A stretch of DNA of 64,000 nucleotides, taken from the NCBI GenBank assembly GCA_937136425.1, contig CAKZON010000068.1, positions 62,001 through 126,000 of the forward strand. The letters are read 5' to 3'. Positions 38,306 through 47,785 of this stretch are shown one piece after another (position 1 is the stretch's first letter; every line of letters begins with the position of its first letter). The notes beneath the pieces are model-generated. The model worked only from the letters and a program-made list of their open reading frames with translations, was not told the DNA's origin and searched no databases. The position numbers and the translations under genes are program-made. Source of the stretch: an uncultured Crocinitomix sp. Lineage in GTDB: Bacteria > Bacteroidota > Bacteroidia > Flavobacteriales_D > Crocinitomicaceae.

Positions 38306-38731
38306 CTAGTTCACTCTTGTCCAGGTTTTAGTATCAAACAACCAACCTAAATATCCACGCACTTTTAATTTTCCATCTTCAATCCAAAACTTACATTCGT
38401 AAACTTCTCCATCTTTTGGGTCATAGATAAATCCCCCACTCCATTCCCCATCATCATAAGTAAAATCTGTAAGAATGTCAATTCCCATAATTGGCCGTTT
38501 ATTTAGCTTTTCATTTGGGTTATTTTCATCAATTTTCGGATTTCCATCTTCATCATTAGGCTCTGCAATCCAAACTACACGTCCGTAAAACTTACCTTGC
38601 TTTTGGTAAATTTCAACTTTAGCATCTTCAATTTCTGTGAGCCATGTGCCTAGCACGGCGGTTGAACCAGTTTGGCAAAAGCTGGTGAATGATAATAATG
38701 TAAGTGCTATTAATATAGTGGATTTAATCAT
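38306..38731 (-). CDS. DUF2147 family secreted protein
   Basis: The 141-aa product has a signal peptide ending near SFCQ (residue 20) and the compact lipocalin-like pattern of DUF2147: LGTWLTEIEDAKVEIYQKQGKFYGRVVW near the start, GIDILTDFTYDDGEWSGG with YDPKDGEVYEC in the middle, and KLKVRGYLGW ending in WTRV. Family members are small periplasmic proteins of unknown biochemical role. It lies 13 bp downstream of a 503-aa exported protein on the same strand and is probably cotranscribed with it. Confidence 0.9.
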   Translation of the reverse strand: MIKSTILIALTLLSFTSFCQTGSTAVLGTWLTEIEDAKVEIYQKQGKFYGRVVWIAEPNDEDGNPKIDENNPNEKLNKRPIMGIDILTDFTYDDGEWSGGFIYDPKDGEVYECKFWIEDGKLKVRGYLGWLFDTKTWTRVN

Positions 38732-38744
38732 GCAGCAATATTAC

Positions 38745-40256
38745 TTATAATTTAAATGTTCCCGCAAAATAGAGGTATTTACTGGATGGAAGTATTCTTG
38801 ATTTATTTTTAATCTGTCGAATCCCATAATGTAGGAAAGTTCTATCGTACAAATAAATTATTTTAGAATTGGAAAACTTTATTTTATCTTTTGGGTGATA
38901 TTTTAAGATTACCCTATTAGAATTCCGTTGAAAAACTTTCCCTTCTTCATTTAATTCATGAAAAAATAATTTTGAATTTCGGTAATTTAAGATTCCTGTG
39001 TATGCAGCTGAATCTATGTCAGCATAAACAATATTCAAATGATTATCATTGAATTTCTTATCACTTTTTACTAGAGGTATTTGTATTTGTCGATCCCAAA
39101 CAACGCTTCCATTTTCATTCAAATTAATCACAATTTGATAAAGCCTTCCTTTGTAATCTGATGGAGGCAAACGATATGTTGAAGGGTCAAAGAACACATA
39201 TCCAATCAAAAGACTATGACCGTTTGGTCGCACGATCAATTTACCATCCGAAATGCCAGGAATAACCGAAGTTCGATATCCACCATTGGTTATGATACCT
39301 TTCAATGGTATCCCTTTTAAAAGTTCACTATAATTTTCAAAAGAAATTGTTGTATGTTTTTTCTCACGATTTAGCCTTCCATTTCTAAATCGTTTATAAA
39401 CAAAGCCCATTTGTTGTCGATATATAATTGGCATGTTTCGATAAATCACACCTTTAGTATTTGAGATTAAAATAACATCATCCCCATCAAATTTGCAATC
39501 AACATAGGGATAGGCGATTGCATCATTGGAATCGTCCTCAGTCAACTCGATCAATTCTTGAGAGCTACTTCCGATAAATTTCCTCATAAGGTAGATATCA
39601 CATTTCGAGTCATTCATCCCTTTAAAAAGAATCAAGAATTTTTTACCACTTTTGTCAATCTTACAATCAATAATATTCATGGGTTTGCTCACTTCACACA
39701 CATCAAAGTTTTGTGTCGTAAAAATTTTCGATTCCAAATCAAATTGTGTGATCGCATAATGACAACCCGTATGCTTTCGAATTATATAAGGATTGTCAAG
39801 TGAGAGATCTGAAAAAACTAAATCTCCTGTTTCTTGTAAACTCAGCATGAATTGAGACCTAATTGCACTAATTAAATCGATTTTTTCAAATAAACAATCA
39901 CCTTTATTATTTGTAAAAAATAAAACTGCAACTCCTGAATCAACCTTTATACCATTATAATAAACTTGAGAATCATAAACTAAATCTGACTGACTTCTCA
40001 CATTCAAGTCATTATCCAATAGCGTATAACTAACAATCGTTTCATCTTTCGGCAATGACGGGGTCGAAACCATGATCAACACTCCTTGTCCTTCTAGCGA
40101 AATTGCTTTGTATTGAAATTCGTTTGAAGTTTTAATTTCCAGATAATCATCATATACAATTTGTGCAAAGTTTGTTTGTGTTTGTAACAATAAAACCAAT
40201 AAAACAATTCGGTTCGAATAAACGTTAAGAAACTTCCAATTAACCATATCAATCAC
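38745..40256 (-). CDS. Uncharacterised exported protein (503 aa), possible beta-propeller
   Basis: A signal peptide-like segment (residues 12-32, ending FAQ) is followed by repeated beta-rich stretches of the type found in propellers (for example YPYVDCKFDGDDVILISNTKG). No catalytic motif was found. The frame uses GTG at 40256, which overlaps the stop of a small upstream ORF as GTGA; an inner ATG at 40247 is the alternative. It is followed 13 bp later by the DUF2147 gene. Family unknown. Confidence 0.72.
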   Translation of the reverse strand: MIDMVNWKFLNVYSNRIVLLVLLLQTQTNFAQIVYDDYLEIKTSNEFQYKAISLEGQGVLIMVSTPSLPKDETIVSYTLLDNDLNVRSQSDLVYDSQVYYNGIKVDSGVAVLFFTNNKGDCLFEKIDLISAIRSQFMLSLQETGDLVFSDLSLDNPYIIRKHTGCHYAITQFDLESKIFTTQNFDVCEVSKPMNIIDCKIDKSGKKFLILFKGMNDSKCDIYLMRKFIGSSSQELIELTEDDSNDAIAYPYVDCKFDGDDVILISNTKGVIYRNMPIIYRQQMGFVYKRFRNGRLNREKKHTTISFENYSELLKGIPLKGIITNGGYRTSVIPGISDGKLIVRPNGHSLLIGYVFFDPSTYRLPPSDYKGRLYQIVINLNENGSVVWDRQIQIPLVKSDKKFNDNHLNIVYADIDSAAYTGILNYRNSKLFFHELNEEGKVFQRNSNRVILKYHPKDKIKFSNSKIIYLYDRTFLHYGIRQIKNKSRILPSSKYLYFAGTFKL

Positions 40257-40411
40257 AATTCACTCTCTTCTGCCAACTTCATCATGTAGGGCTCAGAAAA
40301 CCCCTTCACTTCACAAGATAGTTCATACATAATCTCACCCTGAAAAAGACAATCTCTAGCAGAGAAAAAAATAGGTATCAAAAAAATAGCTTGGAATAAT
40401 AAAATTTTCAT
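40253..40411 (-). CDS. Small exported protein (52 aa), coupled to the 503-aa gene
   Basis: ATG at 40411 opens a 52-codon frame with a hydrophobic N-terminus (ILLFQAIFLIPIFFSA) followed by a short polar, Cys-containing stretch. Its TGA overlaps the GTG of the next gene by four bases (GTGA), which suggests translational coupling and supports both calls. It may be a small secreted peptide or a leader peptide. No family. Confidence 0.45.
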   Translation of the reverse strand: MKILLFQAIFLIPIFFSARDCLFQGEIMYELSCEVKGFSEPYMMKLAEESEL

Positions 40412-40596
40412 AGCAACACTATTTTCACTTTGGCAGAATTTGACTTCAAAAGTTAGTTATACGAATATAAGTTATTTGCTTGAATAGGTAACCAAACTAA
40501 ATGCGGTGAGTTTATGAAGGATTGTAAATCCTACTTAGCAGTTTCCAATGTAGAACTTTAGAAGGTAAATACAAAATGAGCAAAAAAAACTTTAAC

Positions 40597-40626
40597 AAAA
40601 AAAAAGCAACACCTAGGTGTTGCTTT
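40597..40626 (-). terminator. Terminator of tRNA-Asn
   Basis: AAAAGCAACACC pairs with GGTGTTGCTTTT around TA; on the minus strand it is followed by a T run (forward A597-A605) just after the tRNA 3' end. Confidence 0.88.
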
Positions 40627-40631
40627 TAATG

Positions 40632-40705
40632 CTCCTCCTCTTGGGCTCGAACCAAGGACCCTCTGATTAACAGTCAGATGCTCTAACCAACTGAGCTAAG
40701 GAGGA
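40632..40705 (-). tRNA. tRNA-Asn (anticodon GTT)
   Basis: On the minus strand: acceptor TCCTCCT/AGGAGGA, D-arm GCTC/GAGC, anticodon stem TCTGA/TCAGA with GTT in the loop, T-arm CTTGG-TTCGAGC-CCAAG. The discriminator is G and CCA is not encoded. Its D-arm is almost identical to the D-arm in Y RNA unit 1. Confidence 0.96.
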
Positions 40706-40786
40706 AGGTTTTAAAATTTCGCTTAAAAAAAGCCATTGCTTTTTCGTTTAGCGAGGGCAAATATACATAAATTAAATTGATCAAAA

Positions 40787-40819
40787 CAAAAAAAGCGAGA
40801 AAAATTTCTCGCTTTTTTT
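40787..40819 (-). terminator. Terminator after the SSB gene
   Basis: AAAAAGCGAGAAA pairs with TTTCTCGCTTTTT; A and T runs flank both sides. It lies 15 bp beyond the SSB stop. Confidence 0.85.
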
Positions 40820-40833
40820 GTTTTTTTTGAATC

Positions 40834-41259
40834 TCAATAAATTCCATCTGCCATTGCGATCTCTGCATTCTCAAAACTTTCTTCCTCATTATAGTCTTTA
40901 TAGAGACTTGTACTTTCTGAACTGGCTTTCAAAATGTTTGTTTTTGAGACATTTAGCCTAATTTCAGATTTGATACTTTGGTCGTCTTGCAGGTAACCCT
41001 TTGCGAATGGCGTGCCGATAACTTCAACGAGGCTGCCTTTCTTTAAAAAATCTAATATTCTTAGGTTTGTACCATCTTTTTTCCAAATTGTACAATTTAC
41101 CCAGGTTGTTTTGGTGCGTTGTTCACCAGTTCTTTTATCACGCCAGTTTTTATTATGAGCAACTGGGAAGTTGAGCGCTAATACCCCTTTCTCCATCTTT
41201 CTCACCACTGCGTCTTTTCCTATATTACCAATTAATCTTGTTTCAAATACTGTCGCCAT
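40834..41259 (-). CDS. ssb: Single-stranded DNA-binding protein (OB-fold)
   Basis: The 141-aa protein shows the SSB OB-fold from the start: RLIGNIGKDAVVRKMEKGVLALNFPVAHNKNWRD-type strands, TTWVNCTIWKK, and LKKGSLVEVIGTPFAKGY. It would bind single-stranded DNA in replication or repair. The C-terminus ends AEIAMADGIY and lacks the acidic DDxPF-type tip through which SSB recruits partner proteins, so it may be a secondary SSB rather than the housekeeping one. It lies alone between tRNA-Asn and an amidase gene. Confidence 0.9.
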   Translation of the reverse strand: MATVFETRLIGNIGKDAVVRKMEKGVLALNFPVAHNKNWRDKRTGEQRTKTTWVNCTIWKKDGTNLRILDFLKKGSLVEVIGTPFAKGYLQDDQSIKSEIRLNVSKTNILKASSESTSLYKDYNEEESFENAEIAMADGIY

Positions 41260-41423
41260 AGTCTGTCAATTTCTAGTAACCCCATAAATTATAGATATGC
41301 CTTAACTTCTGTTTTTTGAGTTGGAACAAGAGGTATAAATGTGATATCCGGGATATTCTATTCCCAATTTAAGCTATTTAAATTGAAAATCAAAACTATT
41401 AATCCCTAAAAAATATAGATTAA

Positions 41424-42335
41424 CTATTCAAAATAGACGATAAAGGCATCTTTATACCCGTTTGACTGAACAGATTTTTGTGCTTTTTTGGCTTCCTTTT
41501 TTGTATCAAATGGCCCTACATAGTATTTGTATTTATACATACTTGAGCTTTCTACTAATACACGCTCCACATCATAACCAAGCTTTGTAAATTCACGAAT
41601 ATCTGTCGCTATTTCGTCAATTGAAGCCATTATCTGAACTTTATAATGGGGTTGATCTGGTTGGTCTGCAAGGTCTTTTGGTGGGCTAAAATCAATATTA
41701 GAATGTTTGCTCTTTATAAATTCGCGTGTTGCTCTAAATACGGCCGAAGCAATAATTTCTTGCCCATATGCCGAGTTTAAATATCGACCCTCAGACGTAT
41801 TTGTAATAAAACCACACTCCACTAAAACAGTTGGCATTTTTGTATGCTTAAGTACTTGTAATGAATGTCCTATATCTGCAGCTGTTTTTACACCTCGGCT
41901 TTTACGGCCTGCTCTTGTGGTAAATTGTTTTTCAATTAATTGCGCCCATTTATAAGATGATTTTGCATCATAATTATGGATATGTGTTTCTGTTCCAGAT
42001 ACAGCAGAATTTGGGCTTCCATTAATATGAATACTCAACATATAATCCACATTATTATTATTCGCCATATCAACCCGCTCATCCAAAGTTGGATAAACAT
42101 CTGATTTTCGAGTATACATAACATTTACGTTAGACAAGTTGTAGGTTAGATATCCTCCAATTTTCAAGGCGATTTCTAAGGCAATATCTTTTTCTTGCAT
42201 TAAAGTATCCGTTAATGGCAAATGTCCCGGATCTTTTCCTCCATGACCTGGATCAATCAAAATAGTGACACTGGTTTTAGCGGCAAAACTTATACTTGCA
42301 ATAAAAAGTATTAATATGGAGAAAATATGCTTCAT
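41424..42335 (-). CDS. N-acetylmuramoyl-L-alanine amidase (Amidase_3) with SPOR domain
   Basis: The 303-aa protein has a signal peptide (to about residue 18) and an Amidase_3 zinc hydrolase domain (20-215). Zinc-binding and catalytic motifs are seen in DPGHGGKDPGH, the E of QEKDIALEIALKI, SIHINGS and LVECGFITN. A C-terminal SPOR-like domain (about 228-303, HYKVQIMAS...YYVGPF) would bind denuded glycan at the septum. The enzyme cuts the amide link between MurNAc and the stem peptide, usually for cell separation. Confidence 0.94.
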   Translation of the reverse strand: MKHIFSILILFIASISFAAKTSVTILIDPGHGGKDPGHLPLTDTLMQEKDIALEIALKIGGYLTYNLSNVNVMYTRKSDVYPTLDERVDMANNNNVDYMLSIHINGSPNSAVSGTETHIHNYDAKSSYKWAQLIEKQFTTRAGRKSRGVKTAADIGHSLQVLKHTKMPTVLVECGFITNTSEGRYLNSAYGQEIIASAVFRATREFIKSKHSNIDFSPPKDLADQPDQPHYKVQIMASIDEIATDIREFTKLGYDVERVLVESSSMYKYKYYVGPFDTKKEAKKAQKSVQSNGYKDAFIVYFE

Positions 42336-42438
42336 TCTATTCTTAGGTGGTTATCAACGCTCTAAAATTATAATTTGTTTTCAAGCGATTTATCGTCATC
42401 TTTACGTTTAATTCAACTCTTGTTGTTTATAACTAGTT

Positions 42439-42843
42439 ATGATAGGTGAGATCAAGTATCAGGCCATTTGGGCTAAAGGCTACATTTTATTAGGTGTTTT
42501 ATTCGGTTTGCTTTTCATTTTTGGTGGAATCATTTTAGAGGATTACACGGTTATGTTAAACATAATTGCCGCCGCAATAGTAATTTATTATGGCTACACC
42601 ATGTTAAAACAACCTTATGCTAAATACAACGATAAGGAAATTAAGGTTTTTGGCTTTTTAGGATCTGTTCGTAAACACTATCAATTCGAAAATACTGATG
42701 CTGTTGAAATTAAAGAGAATCGACTATACTTGGCAGGAAAAAAACTGCAAATAAACCCTTGGATGGTGGACAAACAAGATTGGCAGCGTTTATTGGTGTT
42801 TTTTAATGAGGATGAAGCCTTTTTAAACGAATTGGAAGGGTAA
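42439..42843 (+). CDS. Small membrane protein with PH-like tail (134 aa)
   Basis: Two close hydrophobic helices (about residues 13-33 and 38-55) are followed by a soluble beta-rich region with KEIKVFGFLGSVRKHY and NRLYLAGKKLQINPWM, like the bacterial PH-type domains found after paired membrane helices. Topology and role are inferred; no enzyme motif. It is a single gene divergent from the amidase. Confidence 0.75.
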   Translation: MIGEIKYQAIWAKGYILLGVLFGLLFIFGGIILEDYTVMLNIIAAAIVIYYGYTMLKQPYAKYNDKEIKVFGFLGSVRKHYQFENTDAVEIKENRLYLAGKKLQINPWMVDKQDWQRLLVFFNEDEAFLNELEG

Positions 42844-42940
42844 AAGATCAAGATTTGTACAAATGAATCACCTGACAACTTCCATTTCAAAAAGTTTTTA
42901 TAACTTGAAATTGGTTCAGTATTAATTAATTCAGATTAAA

Positions 42941-43963
42941 ATGAAGAAGCTATTATTCCTTGTTGTATTTACCGCTCCCTTTTTATTAAATGCCCAGCAT
43001 ACGTTCTCTATTGTGGCAGTAGATTCCATTACGGGTGAAATAGGAAGCGCTGGCGCTACATGTGGAGATAGTATTATATGGCCGGGTACACCAGGCGCCT
43101 ATATCATTAGTGATGTTTTACCCGGAATAGGTGCCATTCACACGCAATCATATCATCACAATACTAATCAGGCCAATGCGCGGCTAAGAATGGAAGCTGG
43201 TGATTCTCCTGATGAAATTATATCGTGGCTAGAAGCAAATGACGTTGCGGGGGAACCTGAGATTAGACAATATGGTGTGGTGGACTTCAATGGTGGCAGC
43301 CCGCGTTCTGCAGGCTATACAGGAGTAAGTTGTTTTGCTTATAAAAATCATGTTTTAGGTCCAAATTATGCTATTCAAGGAAATATTTTATTAGGCCAAG
43401 AAATTTTAGATTCAATGGAAGCTCGTTTTAATCGAGAAGAAGGTTGTCTGTCGGATAAACTAATGGCATCCATGCAAGGTGCAAATGTTGTTGGTGCCGA
43501 CACCCGTTGTACATCAGAAGGAACAAGTTCATTATCCGCTTTTTTGAGAGTAGCTAAGCCAGATGATACAGATGATGATATATTTATTGACATAAATGTA
43601 GCTGGAACGGCAGATGGCGTTGAGCCTATAGATGAATTACAAGGAAAATATGATGCATGGAAGGCTGCAAATGATCATGATTGTGGATTTTCTGAAATTG
43701 AAACAATTGAAAATGACGAAACAGAATATAAGGTATTTCCAAATCCTGTAAACGGTGAGTTAACCATTGCTTTATACTCAGATCAGATATCTGAGGTGAT
43801 GATTACAGATCTTATTGGGAATGTTATTTTCAGAACTCAGTTAGTATCAAATGAAACCATACAAATAGCAACAGAGAATTGGAGTAATGGCCTTTATTCT
43901 GTTGTGTTTTTCCAAGCAGATGGAGCAACATTATCAGAGAAGGTTCTTGTGGCAAATGACTAG
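42941..43963 (+). CDS. Exported DUF1028 (Ntn-hydrolase-like) protein with T9SS type A sorting domain
   Basis: After a signal peptide (ending NAQ), the mature protein starts HTFSIVAVDSITGEIGSAGATCG, the typical N-terminus of DUF1028 proteins, whose fold resembles Ntn hydrolases. The family motif region GVSCFAYKNHVLGPNYAIQGNIL is present, and the domain extends to about residue 240. The last 80 residues (VFPNPVNGELTI to KVLV) form a T9SS type A sorting domain, so this enzyme-like domain is sent to the cell surface. Substrate unknown. Confidence 0.9.
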   Translation: MKKLLFLVVFTAPFLLNAQHTFSIVAVDSITGEIGSAGATCGDSIIWPGTPGAYIISDVLPGIGAIHTQSYHHNTNQANARLRMEAGDSPDEIISWLEANDVAGEPEIRQYGVVDFNGGSPRSAGYTGVSCFAYKNHVLGPNYAIQGNILLGQEILDSMEARFNREEGCLSDKLMASMQGANVVGADTRCTSEGTSSLSAFLRVAKPDDTDDDIFIDINVAGTADGVEPIDELQGKYDAWKAANDHDCGFSEIETIENDETEYKVFPNPVNGELTIALYSDQISEVMITDLIGNVIFRTQLVSNETIQIATENWSNGLYSVVFFQADGATLSEKVLVAND

Positions 43964-44015
43964 AGAATAGCTTTTTAATCTGATAACGTCTTTTTTTATC
44001 AAAGTTTAGAATAAA

Positions 44016-44573
44016 ATGTCGAAAGTAAAGAATTGGATAAAACTTGAAGATTGGCAAAAAGTCAACTTTCCTCAAGTTTGTCCTTTTACTGGATTAAAAC
44101 CTGATACAAATAAGGAGTATTATATCGAGAATACTTCTGTGCTATGGATATTACTCAGGCTTTTAAGATTAACTCAATACATTACAATTGAGGTACCATT
44201 TAATCTTGCAGGTACAAATGAAATAAAAAAGCGAAGAAATAAAGCCATTTTAAAAGGACTAACTATTGGATTTGCTATTGCCATTTTAGCACTAATTATT
44301 GGAGTTTATTTAGCTGTCGAAGCAAAATCTAAACAAGGTTATAATTTAGCGATAATGATTAGTGGATGTACTTTTGTTGCAAGTTTAGTATTGGGGCCTG
44401 TCATATTAGCAACTAAAGAGCACAATCAATCTTCTCCTTTATATTTCAAAAAGAAAGGAAAAAGCTTATGGATTAGCGCTAGAAATAGTGATTACCGAAA
44501 AAAATTCATTCTACTTAACGAACTAAATATAATGGAGGCCACCAGTACGAGTGATGAGATTCTAGACGACTAA
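44016..44573 (+). CDS. Two-helix membrane protein (185 aa)
   Basis: A soluble N-terminal part with a CPFTGLKPD motif is followed by two membrane helices (about residues 82-105 and 112-135) and a polar C-terminal tail (YFKKKGKSLWISARNSDYRKKF). No family recognised. It converges on the O-antigen-ligase-like gene with a 4-bp overlap of the stop regions. Confidence 0.75.
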   Translation: MSKVKNWIKLEDWQKVNFPQVCPFTGLKPDTNKEYYIENTSVLWILLRLLRLTQYITIEVPFNLAGTNEIKKRRNKAILKGLTIGFAIAILALIIGVYLAVEAKSKQGYNLAIMISGCTFVASLVLGPVILATKEHNQSSPLYFKKKGKSLWISARNSDYRKKFILLNELNIMEATSTSDEILDD

Positions 44574-46120
44574 TTTGTTGCTCGATCTCGGTAAAGTGCC
44601 AAACCATAAAACAACCCAAATATTGTTACTCCTGCTTGGGTTTCAATAAAATCTTGAAAAAGGCATGAAATTATCAAGCTTAACAACACCATTATCATAA
44701 AATAATCTTTGGTCTTTATTTCGAAAAATGGCCAAACTAATAGAAGTACAAACAAGATAAGCCCCACAATTCCCAAACCTACCCAAATGGTTAAAAATTG
44801 ATTGTGCGAACGGTGCTGATGCTCTTCCGTTAATCTTGAATTCATTTGTGCATATTGATTAGTGAATGCTTGCGGCACATCACCTGCTCCAACTCCAGCA
44901 ATCCAATGATTTTCAATTATTCCAACTGCAGCTTTTAAATGCTCAATTCTCTGAATCAATGAGTGTCCGTTAGGATCTCCGCCTTCTGTATAAATACGAT
45001 ACTCCATTAAAAAAGCATTCAACCTAGTAATAACGCCTTTATTCATTTGAACACTTGTTTGTCCATTTTCAATGCTTTGAATTTCATCATCAGACAATGC
45101 TGCTAACCCCATAGAATCTTTTCGCAAATGTTTTGAAGTTAAAAAGCGAATTAATGTGCCATACATAGGTTGGCCTTTATTGTCTAGAGAATCGTATGGA
45201 ATAGCAGAACGTTTTCCCCACTCTTGCATTAACTCTTCTTGGCTAACATAAAGCCAAACAAATTCTCCATTTTCAATTTGTGTATTAAGTGTGTCGTGAT
45301 AATAAGGGTTGTTATTTACGGTGTATAAATCAAGCTCACTAAAAGGAATATGTTTGCAAGTGTTGAGTTGCTGTATGGTATTATAACCCAAAACACCAAC
45401 GGATACACCTCCCAAAATAACAACAGTTAAAACCGTAACTTTTAATTTTTTCGACTTCATTTTAAAAACAAAGAAGAAAACAATAAAAATACTTAGTGCA
45501 AGGAATAAGATGTATCCATTAATTATTTGCGACTTGTATAAATAGAACACATACCATCCTAATAAAACAAGCCATAACACTGCTTTAAACTTCTTTTTAT
45601 AAATTAAAAAAATGCATACAAAAACAGCAAAATTAATGAGTACAGAAAACCGCACATGTGATATGAACACTGACATCTCTCGTATGTCATGGACATTTTC
45701 CAGCACATAATTATAGCGGATAAAATTGTAAACACTGGTGTACAGAACAATTCCTAAAAACACATATAGTAAAAAATAGAAATGCTTTTTTTGCAGAGGC
45801 TCAGAAGTTGCCATCACTAAAGGAATAACGATAAATGGAAGCTTTACTCTAAGGTCTTTAAATCCATAACCCACATCATCACTCCACAAAAGTGAAATAG
45901 CAAGAAAAAAATAAATAGCAACAACTAGCCAAACGGTTTTCTTTTCTTTAAATTTTTGCCAATAGGAGTTAAAGTCGGCTTGAATAAGCCAATTCGAAAT
46001 GATCCAAATTGCTCCGATACTCATTAAAACGTTGGAAAGGGCGATTCCGACGGTAAGAATAGTTAAAGCAGTGATTCTAAGGTATAAATGGGCTGGTAAG
46101 CGAAGCCATTTATCGAACAT
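44570..46120 (-). CDS. O-antigen ligase-like (Wzy_C) membrane protein
   Basis: The 516-aa protein has about eleven hydrophobic helices and a long periplasmic loop (about residues 255-430). The HRSHNQFLTIWVGLGIVGL segment after the loop is typical of the WaaL/Wzy_C family, which joins or polymerises O-antigen or related surface glycans at the periplasmic face of the inner membrane. It follows the S41 protease gene by 3 bp, the last gene of the rnpA operon. The exact acceptor is unknown. Confidence 0.85.
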   Translation of the reverse strand: MFDKWLRLPAHLYLRITALTILTVGIALSNVLMSIGAIWIISNWLIQADFNSYWQKFKEKKTVWLVVAIYFFLAISLLWSDDVGYGFKDLRVKLPFIVIPLVMATSEPLQKKHFYFLLYVFLGIVLYTSVYNFIRYNYVLENVHDIREMSVFISHVRFSVLINFAVFVCIFLIYKKKFKAVLWLVLLGWYVFYLYKSQIINGYILFLALSIFIVFFFVFKMKSKKLKVTVLTVVILGGVSVGVLGYNTIQQLNTCKHIPFSELDLYTVNNNPYYHDTLNTQIENGEFVWLYVSQEELMQEWGKRSAIPYDSLDNKGQPMYGTLIRFLTSKHLRKDSMGLAALSDDEIQSIENGQTSVQMNKGVITRLNAFLMEYRIYTEGGDPNGHSLIQRIEHLKAAVGIIENHWIAGVGAGDVPQAFTNQYAQMNSRLTEEHQHRSHNQFLTIWVGLGIVGLILFVLLLVWPFFEIKTKDYFMIMVLLSLIISCLFQDFIETQAGVTIFGLFYGLALYRDRATN

Positions 46121-46123
46121 TGG

Positions 46124-47785
46124 TTAGTTTTCTAGATTCAACACTTTTTTATAACGCGGTAAATCGTTTAATATTTCAATTCCTTCAAGAATAAATTCAT
46201 CTTCGACTAATCCATGTTTTAATCTCCCTTTTTGGTAAAAATAACGACCAATTAATTCATCCTCTAAAAGTGGAATTAATTCGCTTTTATATTTAATCAA
46301 ATCATTCTTTTTTGAAGGCTTTAATTTATCCATTAATGCTTGAAATTCTGCTTGCGCTTCACTGTATGAATCTTCATCTTGCGCAGCTTCTTCTAATTTT
46401 TCCATCAACTGTAATGATACTGTTGTATATTCAAAATCTTGCGCTAGCACGAAGTTTGAAAAGTCCTGATAAATTTCATCCGTTACTTTAAAAGCCTGAG
46501 GTTCGGCAATTTTATCATGCGTACGCTGGAATTTTGTAGCGTAATTAAAAAGAATATTTCTTAATACAATTGTTCCTGTCAATACTGAATACTCTTTATC
46601 CGGAATGCGCACATCTGGTTCAACCCCTCTTCCATCAATCACCTCACGCCCATTTAATGTTTTAAACTTGTTCAATAAAGAATCAGAAATTTCGTCAACA
46701 TTATCTCCAGCTTCACGATTTGAATAATCTAATTTTTGGATACAACGACCGCTTGGAGTATAGTACTTGGCAATTGTCACTTTTAGTTTTGCGTTATATT
46801 TTAAATCAAGTGGACGTTGAACTAACCCTTTACCAAATGAAGTTTGTCCAATAATTACTGCACGGTCCAAATCTTGCAAGGCGCCCGACACAATTTCACT
46901 CGCAGATGCTGAGTTTTCATCCACCAAAACTACCAATGGAATTTTTAAGGCCATTGGGCGCTCACGCGCTGTATAAGTTTTATTCACTTCAGTATCTCTC
47001 CCTCTTATCGAAACAATTTCTGTTCCTTGCTCAACAAACATATTCACGATTTTAACCGCCTCAACAACCAATCCACCTCCGTTGCCACGCAAATCAAAAA
47101 TAAGTTTTTTCATTCCTTGTTTATTCTCCAAGTCTTGATAAGCGCCCTTTACATCCTGCCCAGCAGTTTTTGTAAATGAGCTTAATTTAATATAACCAAC
47201 ATCCTCACTTACCATTCCGTAATAAGGAACTGGGCTAAATTTAATTTCTTCGCGAACTAGCTTGGCTGTAATTGTATTTCCATCTCTATCAACCTTTACC
47301 GTTAACTCAGTCCCTGGTTTTCCTTTCAGTTTATCAGACACCTCGCTTGAGGTTAAATTTTCAACACTCTTCCCATTAATTTCAAGAAATACATCTCCAG
47401 CTAATAAACCTGCCTTTTGCGCTGGAAACCCTTCATGTGGATCAACAACCATCACAACCTCATCTTGCTGACGAATGATTGCCCCAATACCACCATATTG
47501 TCCAGTAGACATCAATTTGTAATCCTCAATGCGAGATTCTGGAATGTAGGTTGTATACGGGTCTAATTCATACAACATAGCATCAATTGCCGCTTTCATT
47601 AAAGCTCCTGGGTTTGGCTCATCAACGTAGTTTAAATCTACTTGTTTATAAACCAACTCAAACAATTCTAAATTTTTTAGAATTTCAAAATCAGCGTTTT
47701 GTTGCTCCTCCAGCTCAGGTTGCGCTTGTAAATTGAAAGCGAAAAAGCACCCTAATATTATTAATGTATACCTCAATTTTTTCAT
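46124..47785 (-). CDS. C-terminal processing peptidase, S41 family (CtpA/Prc-like)
   Basis: The 553-aa protein has a signal peptide (to about residue 22), a PDZ domain (about 95-170, GGIGAIIRQ...AGLLAGDVFLEING) and an S41 catalytic core. The likely nucleophile is S294 in ENSASASEIV and the base K319 in SFGKGLVQ, 25 residues apart as in Prc. It cleaves envelope proteins from their C-terminal end. The first codons overlap the end of rnpA by 4 bp (ATGA), and the O-antigen ligase-like gene follows 3 bp downstream. Confidence 0.95.
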   Translation of the reverse strand: MKKLRYTLIILGCFFAFNLQAQPELEEQQNADFEILKNLELFELVYKQVDLNYVDEPNPGALMKAAIDAMLYELDPYTTYIPESRIEDYKLMSTGQYGGIGAIIRQQDEVVMVVDPHEGFPAQKAGLLAGDVFLEINGKSVENLTSSEVSDKLKGKPGTELTVKVDRDGNTITAKLVREEIKFSPVPYYGMVSEDVGYIKLSSFTKTAGQDVKGAYQDLENKQGMKKLIFDLRGNGGGLVVEAVKIVNMFVEQGTEIVSIRGRDTEVNKTYTARERPMALKIPLVVLVDENSASASEIVSGALQDLDRAVIIGQTSFGKGLVQRPLDLKYNAKLKVTIAKYYTPSGRCIQKLDYSNREAGDNVDEISDSLLNKFKTLNGREVIDGRGVEPDVRIPDKEYSVLTGTIVLRNILFNYATKFQRTHDKIAEPQAFKVTDEIYQDFSNFVLAQDFEYTTVSLQLMEKLEEAAQDEDSYSEAQAEFQALMDKLKPSKKNDLIKYKSELIPLLEDELIGRYFYQKGRLKHGLVEDEFILEGIEILNDLPRYKKVLNLEN

